From JBCBSP01 sp964561235 (lineage in GTDB: Bacteria > Pseudomonadota > Alphaproteobacteria > Caulobacterales > Maricaulaceae), in contig CAZLOV010000105.1 of assembly GCA_964561235.1 (NCBI GenBank), positions 1 through 8,659 of the forward strand: 8,659 nt of DNA. Direction: 5' to 3'. Below the pieces are notes generated by a model, which ran no database searches, was not told the origin of the DNA, and worked only from the letters and a program-made list of their open reading frames with translations. How positions within the stretch are numbered: the first letter of the stretch is position 1; each line of letters starts with the position of its first letter. The position numbers and the translations under genes were made by a program. Below, one piece after another: positions 1-5,233 of the stretch.

Positions 1-168
1 CCATGCGGCCCCGGTGCTGCGGGCCAATGCCCAGGCGCGGCGAAACCGGGGCGCATTGGGGCGTTTCGGCGCCGGGGCGCGCGGGTGTGACCGTCAGGCG
101 CTTGGAAGGCGCGCGCGCGCCGGGCTAGGGTCGCGCCGCGCCGCCCACCCCTCCACGGAGCCTCCGAC
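1..168. other. GC-rich leader upstream of the aminotransferase gene
   Basis: No gene is supported here. The stretch is extremely GC-rich and includes an alternating GC run at about 109-121. It also holds a 9-bp direct repeat CCGGGGCGC (46-54 and 72-80) and an imperfect inverted repeat: GGCGC/GCGCC at 34-38 and 69-73, then CGAAAC/GTTTCG at 41-46 and 63-68. These hairpins lack a T tract, so they are not convincing terminators. A minus-strand ATG at 4..2 runs off the edge and could be the start of a divergent gene, but three bases cannot support a call. ACGGAG at 155-160, 8 nt before the ATG at 169, is the likely ribosome binding site of the next gene. Confidence 0.4.
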
Positions 169-1380
169 ATGTCTCGTCACATTCCGCTCTCAGACGCGCT
201 GTCGCGCGTGCAGCCCTCCGCCACCATCGCGGTCACCCAGAAAGCGCGCGAACTGCGCGCGAGCGGCGTCGACGTCATCGGGCTCGGCGCGGGCGAACCG
301 GATTTCGACACGCCCGATCACATCAAGCAGGCTGCCGCGGACGCCATTGCGCGCGGGGAAACGAAATACACCGATGTCGACGGGCTGCCCGCGCTCAAGC
401 AGGCGATCTGCGAGAAGTTCCGGCGCGACAACGCACTGGACTACGCGCCGGCCCAGGTGAATGTCTCGCCGGGCGGCAAGCCGGTGATCTACAACGCGTT
501 CCTCGCCACGCTGAATCCCGGCGACGAGGTGGTGATCCCGGCGCCCTACTGGGTGAGCTATCCCGAGATGGCGCGACTGTGCGGCGGCCGCCCCGTCATC
601 GCCAAAGCGGGCGTGGAGACCGGCTTCAAGCTCACCCCCGAAGCGCTTGATGCGGCGATCACGCCGAACACCAAATGGGTCGTGCTCAATTCGCCGTCGA
701 ACCCGACAGGCGCGGCCTACACCGCTGACGACCTCTCCGCCCTGGCCGAGGTGCTGCGCCGGAACGACCATGTGCTCGTGCTGACCGACGACATGTACGA
801 GCATCTCGTCTATGACGATTTCCGCTTCGCCACGATCGCAGCGGTCGCGCCGGATCTTTACGAGCGCACGTTGACCATGAACGGGGTCTCCAAGGCGTAT
901 GCGATGACCGGCTGGCGCATCGGCTACGCGGCCGGACCGGAGACGCTGATCGCGGGCATGCGCAAGGTGATGAGCCAGACGACCTCGAACCCGTGCTCGA
1001 TCAGCCAGCACGCCGCGATCGCGGCGCTCAACGGTCCTCACGACTTCCTGGCGCCGCGCAACGCCGCCTTCAAGCGCCGGCGGGACATGGTCATGGACGC
1101 GATCGGCCGCGCGCCGGGCCTCGTCGCTCCAACCCCGGAAGGTGCGTTCTACGTGTTTGCGGACTGTGCGGGCCTTATCGGAAAGTCCAGCCCGGACGGA
1201 ACCGTGCTGGCGGACGACCTCGCGGTGGCCGCCGCCCTGCTGGAAGAGGCCCATGTCGCGGTGGTGCCGGGGGCGGCCTTCGGGGCTGCGCCGGGCTTTC
1301 GCATCTCCTATGCGACCGCCGATGCGCTGGTCGAGGAGGCCGGCCGGCGGATCGTGTCATTCTGCGAAGCGTGTACGTGA
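169..1380 (+). CDS. aatA: Class I PLP-dependent aspartate aminotransferase
   Basis: The 403-residue product is a fold-type I aminotransferase that moves the amino group between aspartate and 2-oxoglutarate, using pyridoxal phosphate in the cytoplasm. Visible marks are LGAGEPDFDTP (39-49), Trp128 in PYWVSYPE, Asn178 in NSPSNPTG, Asp207 and Tyr210 in TDDMYEH (PLP ring contacts), the Schiff-base lysine Lys242 in GVSKAYAMTGWR, and Arg378 in FRISYA, which binds the substrate carboxylate. Length is normal for the family (about 400). The start follows ACGGAG at 155-160 with 8 nt spacing. By family knowledge, alphaproteobacterial enzymes of this subgroup (1-beta type) can also act as prephenate aminotransferases in tyrosine/phenylalanine synthesis, so a dual role is possible. 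No T-tailed terminator is seen after the stop. The symbol follows rhizobial usage; aspC is an alternative. Confidence 0.93.
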   Translation: MSRHIPLSDALSRVQPSATIAVTQKARELRASGVDVIGLGAGEPDFDTPDHIKQAAADAIARGETKYTDVDGLPALKQAICEKFRRDNALDYAPAQVNVSPGGKPVIYNAFLATLNPGDEVVIPAPYWVSYPEMARLCGGRPVIAKAGVETGFKLTPEALDAAITPNTKWVVLNSPSNPTGAAYTADDLSALAEVLRRNDHVLVLTDDMYEHLVYDDFRFATIAAVAPDLYERTLTMNGVSKAYAMTGWRIGYAAGPETLIAGMRKVMSQTTSNPCSISQHAAIAALNGPHDFLAPRNAAFKRRRDMVMDAIGRAPGLVAPTPEGAFYVFADCAGLIGKSSPDGTVLADDLAVAAALLEEAHVAVVPGAAFGAAPGFRISYATADALVEEAGRRIVSFCEACT

Positions 1381-1383
1381 GCG

Positions 1384-1420
1384 ATAGAAAACACTTATCG
1401 CAGCCCTAATATAAATTCAT
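1384..1420 (+). promoter_or_regulatory. Probable dps promoter with partial OxyR-like motif
   Basis: The 93 bases between the aminotransferase stop and the dps ATG contain an AT-rich patch that stands out from the GC-rich surroundings. TAATAT (1407-1412) or TATAAA (1410-1415) could be a -10 element; no good -35 is seen. Tetramers spaced 11 bases apart, ATAG (1384), TTAT (1395), CTAA (1406) and TCAT (1417), fit the OxyR pattern ATAG-N7-CTAT-N7-ATAG-N7-CTAT at 4/4, 3/4, 2/4 and 2/4. GCGATA/TATCGC (1381-1386, 1396-1401) is also a perfect inverted repeat. OxyR control of dps is known in E. coli; here it is an inference from a half-strength match. Confidence 0.35.
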
Positions 1421-1461
1421 TCGATCTATCTTCGGAGCGCCGATAGAGTGCGTGCATGAGC

Positions 1462-1468
1462 AAGGAGA
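1462..1468 (+). promoter_or_regulatory. Ribosome binding site that sets the dps start
   Basis: AAGGAGA lies 5 nt before the ATG at 1474, an ideal Shine-Dalgarno arrangement. The upstream in-frame ATG at 1456 has only GGAG about 18 nt away (1434-1437), which is too far. The motif would fall inside the coding region if 1456 were used, so the sequence favours 1474. Confidence 0.7.
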
Positions 1469-1473
1469 CCGCC

Positions 1474-1941
1474 ATGAACATCAATATGGGCCTTTCCCCC
1501 GACCAGCGTCAGGCGATGGCCGAGGCTGTCACGCGGCTGCTGGGCGACACCTACGCCTTGTATTTCAAGACGCACGCCTACCACTGGAACGTGACCGGTC
1601 CGCGCTTCCACGACCTGCACGCCATGTTCGAGGAACAATACACCGAGATGTGGCAGGCGACCGACGAGCTGGCGGAGCGCATCCGCGCGCTCGGCGTGAT
1701 GGCGCCGATCAATTACGGCGAGATCGCTGCGGCGGCCTCCATCCCGCAGGACGAGGCCACTCCGCCGGCTGACCAGATGGTCGCCAATCTCGTTGAAGGC
1801 CATGAGCAGGTCGTGCGCACGGCGCGCGCCGCCCTGTCGCTTGCGGGCGAACATGACGACGAGGCCACCGCCGACATCGTCGCGCCGCGTGTGACCGCAC
1901 ATGAAAAGATGGCCTGGATGCTGCGCGCCACGCTTGGTTAA
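1474..1941 (+). CDS. dps: Dps family DNA-protecting ferritin-like protein
   Basis: The 155-residue product belongs to the Dps (DNA protection during starvation) family. These proteins form 12-subunit shells that oxidise Fe(II), preferentially with hydrogen peroxide, store the iron as mineral, and so suppress hydroxyl-radical damage. The inter-subunit ferroxidase ligands are all present: His37 in HWNVTGP, His49 in FHDLH, Glu53 in FEEQY, and Asp64 and Glu68 in DELAER. Length is typical (150-170). The N terminus is short and there is no lysine-rich N- or C-terminal tail, so non-specific DNA binding as in E. coli Dps is not assured; it may act mainly as an iron/peroxide sink. The start at 1474 is chosen for its SD; starting at 1456 would add six residues (MSKETA). 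It appears to be a single-gene unit with its own promoter and a strong terminator 51 bases after the stop. Confidence 0.93.
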   Translation: MNINMGLSPDQRQAMAEAVTRLLGDTYALYFKTHAYHWNVTGPRFHDLHAMFEEQYTEMWQATDELAERIRALGVMAPINYGEIAAAASIPQDEATPPADQMVANLVEGHEQVVRTARAALSLAGEHDDEATADIVAPRVTAHEKMAWMLRATLG

Positions 1942-1992
1942 GAGCGGCGGTCAATAATTCGAAATACGGTAAAATAATAAATCCGACCCCAT

Positions 1993-2024
1993 GCGCCCCG
2001 CGAAAACCCTCGTGGGGCGCTTTT
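1993..2024 (+). terminator. Intrinsic terminator of dps
   Basis: A 10-bp stem (1993-2002 with 2011-2020, GCGCCCCGCG against CGTGGGGCGC, one G-T wobble) encloses an 8-nt loop, AAAACCCT. It is followed by TTTTC on the plus strand. Placement 51 bases after the dps stop suits rho-independent termination of dps. Confidence 0.85.
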
Positions 2025-2037
2025 CTGCGCTGCAACC

Positions 2038-2072
2038 AAAAAAAACGCCGGCGGCCTCTCGGGGCGCCGGCG
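2038..2072 (-). terminator. Intrinsic terminator for leftward (LysR-side) transcription
   Basis: CGCCGGCG at 2046-2053 pairs with 2065-2072, with partial further pairing inward. On the minus strand the hairpin is followed by eight T residues (plus-strand A run at 2038-2045). It sits about 200 bases after the LysR stop and is the first strong stop signal for minus-strand transcription. It lies back to back with the dps terminator. Confidence 0.8.
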
Positions 2073-2077
2073 CAGTC

Positions 2078-2111
2078 TTGCATACCACATCGGGGAGGAG
2101 ACGGTATGCGA
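2078..2111 (+). promoter_or_regulatory. Hairpin with Shine-Dalgarno in loop and ATG in stem
   Basis: TTGCATACC (2078-2086) pairs with GGTATGCGA (2103-2111): 9 bp including one T-G wobble, of which the inner 7 bp (GCATACC/GGTATGC) are perfect. The 16-nt loop contains GGAGGAG (2094-2100), and the ATG at 2106-2108 is inside the right arm of the stem. As RNA this could gate translation of a small downstream ORF. As DNA it could equally be an operator palindrome. Confidence 0.45.
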
Positions 2112-2241
2112 AAGGGGAAGGACGAGAACAACTCGCCGTTCGCTGATCGATATGGTGGAGATGGCGCGCCGCAGCAACCACTGTCTGCGAATATCTCGTA
2201 TGCAGAATTGCCGCGGCGCCACGTTTCAGGACATTGTCTGA
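2106..2241 (+). CDS. Candidate small ORF, possibly split by a frameshift
   Basis: An ATG at 2106 has a perfect GGAGGAG Shine-Dalgarno 5 nt upstream. The first 13 codons (MRKGKDENNSPFA) have GC-rich third positions like the neighbouring genes. After about 2142 that signal fades in this frame and appears in the +1 frame (LIDMVEMARRS onward), which ends GATFQDIV at a TGA at 2239-2241. Joining the two frames would give a protein of about 45 residues. Read without a shift, the ATG frame runs on to 2366, antisense to the end of the LysR gene, which is unlikely. An internal ATG at 2152 would give a 29-residue peptide but has no good ribosome site. I do not recognise the product. It may be a real small gene with an indel, a decayed gene, or chance. 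Confidence 0.25.
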
Positions 2242-2272
2242 CGCATAGCTGTCACAATCGCCCCGCTTGGCG

Positions 2273-3178
2273 TCACGCAGCCTCGGCGCTCCATTCGCGC
2301 ACTTCCTCCAGAAGGAACTCGCGGAACGCCGCAACCCGGCGCGAGCCCTTGAGCTCCTCCGGGTAGACGAAGAACACCTCGAAGGGCGGGCCTTCCGTCT
2401 CCGGCAGCACGCGGGCGAGGTCCGGATTGTTGCGTGCGACGTAGTCCGGCAGGCCGCATACGCCAAGACCGGCTTCGGTCGCCTTCATCATGGCGTTGAT
2501 GGTGCTCGCCTCGATGACGGCCTCGCGCGGCCCGGCGCCGTCGGGCCGTCCGATGGAGAGCGCCCAGTTCAGATTGGGGATCGGCGCAAGCTTCTTCGGT
2601 CCGTAGGCGATGAAGCTGTGACCGTCGTCGAGCGCCTCCGGGCGCTCCGGCGCGCCCTTGCGCGCGAGATAGTCCGGACCGGCGTAGAGATGCTGGCTGA
2701 CGGTCATGAGCTTGCGCTGGATCAGGTCGTTCTGGCTCGCCGACCAGGGCCGGATGGCGACGTCGGCCTCCAGGTTGGAGATGTCGAGTTCATGATCGAC
2801 GAGCAAGAGCCGCAACCTGATCTGGGGATACAGCGCAGTGAAGCGCGCCAGCCTCGGGGTCAGCCAGACCGCGCCGAGCGCGGTCGGGGCGGTCACGCGC
2901 AGGACGCCGGTCGGCTCGTCTCGGCTGTCCTGGACAAGGCTTTCCGCGAGCATGATTCGCGCGCTGACATCCTGCGCGGTCGCGTAAAGGAGCCGCCCCG
3001 GCTCCGTCAGCAGGAGACCGCGGGCATGGCGGTGGAACAGCTTTACGCCGAGTTCGCCCTCAAGCGCTGAAATCTGCCGGCTGACGGCGGATTGGGAAAG
3101 ATTCAACTGATCGGCCGCGCCGGTGAGCGATCCGGCGTCGGCTGCAGCATGGAAAGTCTTGAGCTTGTCCCAGTCCAA
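2273..3178 (-). CDS. LysR-family transcriptional regulator
   Basis: The 301-residue protein has the standard LysR architecture. An N-terminal winged helix-turn-helix (about 3-60) carries the recognition region LSQSAVSRQISALE (27-40). A linker follows, then a periplasmic-binding-protein-like effector domain from about residue 92 to 298. Length is typical for the family. Translation appears to start at TTG (3178-3176), with GAGG 6 nt upstream; the resulting MDWDKLKTFH is the usual start of close relatives. There is a single cysteine (Cys241, in VCGLPDYVA), so an OxyR-type two-cysteine switch is not evident. The gene lies 94 bases after the ABC permease on the same strand. From memory, alphaproteobacteria often keep a LysR gene beside trxB; here a three-gene DUF547/ABC block separates them. 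Target genes and effector cannot be read from sequence. Confidence 0.92.
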   Translation of the reverse strand: MDWDKLKTFHAAADAGSLTGAADQLNLSQSAVSRQISALEGELGVKLFHRHARGLLLTEPGRLLYATAQDVSARIMLAESLVQDSRDEPTGVLRVTAPTALGAVWLTPRLARFTALYPQIRLRLLLVDHELDISNLEADVAIRPWSASQNDLIQRKLMTVSQHLYAGPDYLARKGAPERPEALDDGHSFIAYGPKKLAPIPNLNWALSIGRPDGAGPREAVIEASTINAMMKATEAGLGVCGLPDYVARNNPDLARVLPETEGPPFEVFFVYPEELKGSRRVAAFREFLLEEVREWSAEAA

Positions 3179-3272
3179 AAGGGGCCTCGGGGGCTGCCGT
3201 GAGGGGAAACGACACGCTTGGAGTTACCGGGGCGCTTGGGCCGAATTGGGGCCGGCGGCGCTCATGTCCGGA

Positions 3273-4490
3273 TCATACCCGGATGGTCATGCCATCAGCG
3301 AGCGAATTCCGGAATGCGCGCCAGGCGGGAATGAGTCCAAGCACAGCGGCGGTTCCTGTCACCGCCAGGATGATGAGCGCATCGCCCAGTCCCGGCGCAA
3401 GGCCTGTGAGGATCAGCCCGAAGCGGCTTTCCAGCATGGGCGCGGCGACCGTCATGGCGCCGTAGGACAGCGCCACGCCGAGCACGGCCCCGGCGAAGGC
3501 GGTGAAGGCGGCCTCAGAGACCAGCAGCGCGGCGACATGGCCCGGACGGGCGCCGAGCGCGCGCAGGATCGCCATCTCGCGGCGGCGTTCGTTAAGGCTC
3601 GTCAGGATGGCCGCGAGGATCGAGATCAGGCCGGTGAGCACCACCAGGGCGGCGACGCCGGCGAGCGTGCGCTCGACCGTCCCGACGAGCGTCCAGAGCT
3701 GGGCGAGGGTAGGCCCGGGGATGATCGCCAGCAGGGGTTCGCCTGTATAGGTGTTCACCTGCCGCAGCAGGCGCAGCGCCGCAGCCGGCTCCTGCATGCC
3801 GACCAGGAAGGCGGTGATCGCGGTGGGCTCGAGATCGTCCGGATCGGCGCCGTGGATCAGCTCGATGGATTCCAGGCTCACAAGGACGCTGCGGTCGGTC
3901 GGCGTGCCGGTGGTTTCGAGGATGCCGACGATGACGAACGGGTTCTCGTCGTGCTCGACGAAGCTCACTTCGCCAAGTCCGTGGGCGATGATGATCTCGT
4001 CTCCGAGCGCATAGTCCAGATCACGCGCGACGGCCGCCCCGATCACCGCCTGCTCGACACCGGAAAACCGGACGCCGTCGCGCAGGGCCAGCCGCCGTCC
4101 GCCGGCGTACTGATAATGCTCGAAGAATGCGTCCGTCGTGCCGACCACGCGGAAGCCGCGATGGCTGTCTCCCAGCGAGATCGGCGCCGTCCATTCCACG
4201 CCGCGCGCGCCGGAGACCGCCTGGTAGCTCTCCCAGCTCACATTGTTGGTCGCGTCGCCCATGTGGAAGATCGAGTAGAGCAGCAGCCCGATCGGGCTCG
4301 AACGCGCGCCGACGATCAGGTCCGTGCCGTAGATGGTGTTCTCGAAGCTGTCCTTGGCGCTGGTGCGCAGGGTTTCGACGCTGGTGAAAAGCGCCACCGA
4401 GATCGCCACCGTCAGCATGGTGAGGAAAGCCGTGGCGCGGCGGTTCAGGAGCGAGCGCACCGCAAGGCTGAAGACGGGCGCGCGGCTCAT
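3273..4490 (-). CDS. FtsX/MacB-type ABC transporter permease
   Basis: This 405-residue inner-membrane protein has the four-helix layout of type VII (MacB/LolCE/FtsX) permeases. TM1 is at about 20-38, followed by a large periplasmic MacB-PCD-like domain (about 45-265) and three more helices at about 275-298, 320-350 and 370-392. The coupling segment ERRREMAILRALGARPGHV (301-319) is the hallmark that docks onto the ATPase. Such systems use ATP in the cytoplasm to drive mechanical work or extrusion in the periplasm rather than classical import. The ATG overlaps the stop of the ATPase gene (ATGA), showing translational coupling. The family resembles permeases found beside putative metal-binding proteins in Vibrio and Pseudomonas (Zrg-like clusters), but that substrate link is recall only and no metal-binding partner is present here. 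The substrate is unknown. Confidence 0.88.
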   Translation of the reverse strand: MSRAPVFSLAVRSLLNRRATAFLTMLTVAISVALFTSVETLRTSAKDSFENTIYGTDLIVGARSSPIGLLLYSIFHMGDATNNVSWESYQAVSGARGVEWTAPISLGDSHRGFRVVGTTDAFFEHYQYAGGRRLALRDGVRFSGVEQAVIGAAVARDLDYALGDEIIIAHGLGEVSFVEHDENPFVIVGILETTGTPTDRSVLVSLESIELIHGADPDDLEPTAITAFLVGMQEPAAALRLLRQVNTYTGEPLLAIIPGPTLAQLWTLVGTVERTLAGVAALVVLTGLISILAAILTSLNERRREMAILRALGARPGHVAALLVSEAAFTAFAGAVLGVALSYGAMTVAAPMLESRFGLILTGLAPGLGDALIILAVTGTAAVLGLIPAWRAFRNSLADGMTIRV

Positions 4491-5194
4491 GGAGCGGTCT
4501 CCCGTCCGGCCCGGTTGAGCGCGGCGAGGTCCTCGGCGCGGTCGAACCGGTCGGCAAGGCCGGCGTCATGGCTGACGAAGAGCAGGGCGGCGCCGCTGGC
4601 GTCGCATTCCGCCAGAAGCAGGTCGAGGAAAGCGTCGCGCGCGTCCGCGTCAAGCGCGCTGGTCGGTTCGTCGGCAAGGATCAGCCGCGGCTTTCCGATG
4701 AGCGCACGGGCGGCTGCGACGCGTTGCTGCTGGCCGACGCTAAGCGCGCGGGAGGGCCGGCTCCACACGGCGTCGGCGTCCAGCTGCAGCGCGGCGAGGA
4801 GCCGTTTGCCTTCCGCCTCCACGCCGCCGGCGGTTCTGGCCGCCCTGGCGCGCAACTGCGAGAACCGGCAAGGCAGGGTCACATTGCCGCCGACGGTCAG
4901 AAACGGCAGCAGGTTGAACATCTGGAAGATGACGCCGAGCTTGTCGGCACGCAGGGAGTCCCGCCGCGCGGCGGTTAGCCGGGAGACGGTCTCGCCGTCG
5001 ATGACGATCTCGCCCGCCTGCGCCTCGAGCACGCCTGCGATCAGGCCGAGCAATGTCGACTTGCCCGAGCCGGAGGGGCCGCGCAGGAATACGCGCTCGC
5101 CCGCCGACAGCGCGAAGGCGGAGACGTCCAGCACCGTTTCGCCCTTTTCGTAGGCGAAACGCACATCTGCAAGCGACAGGACGGCGTTGGTCAT
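4487..5194 (-). CDS. ABC transporter ATP-binding protein (LolD/MacB-like)
   Basis: The 235-residue cytoplasmic ATPase partners the permease encoded next. Motifs in order are Walker A GPSGSGKST (39-47), Q-loop Gln91 in IFQMFNLLPFLT, a variant signature LSVGQQQR (151-158, Val in place of the first Gly of LSGGQ), Walker B LILADEP (171-177) with Glu176 as catalytic base, D-loop SALDAD (179-184), and the switch His209 in FVSHD. Length and the FQxFNLLP pattern fit the LolD/MacB/FtsE subfamily. The ribosome site is weak (CAGG very close to the ATG), and the gene begins 39 bases after the DUF547 stop, so its translation probably depends on the upstream gene. It is likely part of a DUF547-ATPase-permease operon. 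Confidence 0.92.
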   Translation of the reverse strand: MTNAVLSLADVRFAYEKGETVLDVSAFALSAGERVFLRGPSGSGKSTLLGLIAGVLEAQAGEIVIDGETVSRLTAARRDSLRADKLGVIFQMFNLLPFLTVGGNVTLPCRFSQLRARAARTAGGVEAEGKRLLAALQLDADAVWSRPSRALSVGQQQRVAAARALIGKPRLILADEPTSALDADARDAFLDLLLAECDASGAALLFVSHDAGLADRFDRAEDLAALNRAGRETAP

Positions 5195-5233
5195 GCCTGA
5201 GGCGTAACCCAGCTGGCGGCGTTTCGGAAGCGC

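Larger units (their letters stand above)
1942..2272. other. Intergenic region between convergent dps and LysR genes
   Basis: This 331-base gap holds, in order: an AT-rich island (about 1952-1983) in the dps 3' UTR, a plus-strand terminator (1993-2024), a minus-strand terminator (2038-2072), a hairpin carrying a Shine-Dalgarno sequence (2078-2111), and a possible small split ORF (2106-2241). A 6-bp inverted repeat TGACGC/GCGTCA (2239-2244, 2270-2275) overlaps the LysR stop codon. GTATGC recurs at 2104-2109 and 2198-2203, and its reverse complement at 2080-2085. No tRNA or full-length protein gene is visible. Confidence 0.6.

Noticed and set aside
14..460. A plus-strand frame beginning upstream of the aminotransferase
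   Set aside because: Its second half overlaps the aminotransferase in another frame, its composition is biased, and no ribosome site is seen.
190..1254. A 354-codon minus-strand frame antisense to the aminotransferase
   Set aside because: The product is Arg/His/Gly-rich without domains; the plus strand carries every catalytic residue of an aminotransferase.
3123..5153. A 676-codon plus-strand open frame antisense to the permease and ATPase genes
   Set aside because: Its product is low-complexity, rich in Arg, Ala and Ser, with no recognisable domain, while the opposite strand encodes two clear ABC proteins. Long antisense frames are expected in GC-rich DNA.
5216..5233. Small hairpin just after the DUF547 stop as a terminator or attenuator
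   Set aside because: On the minus-strand RNA it has a mismatch, a 3-nt loop and no T tract; the next gene starts only 39 bases on, so read-through is more likely.
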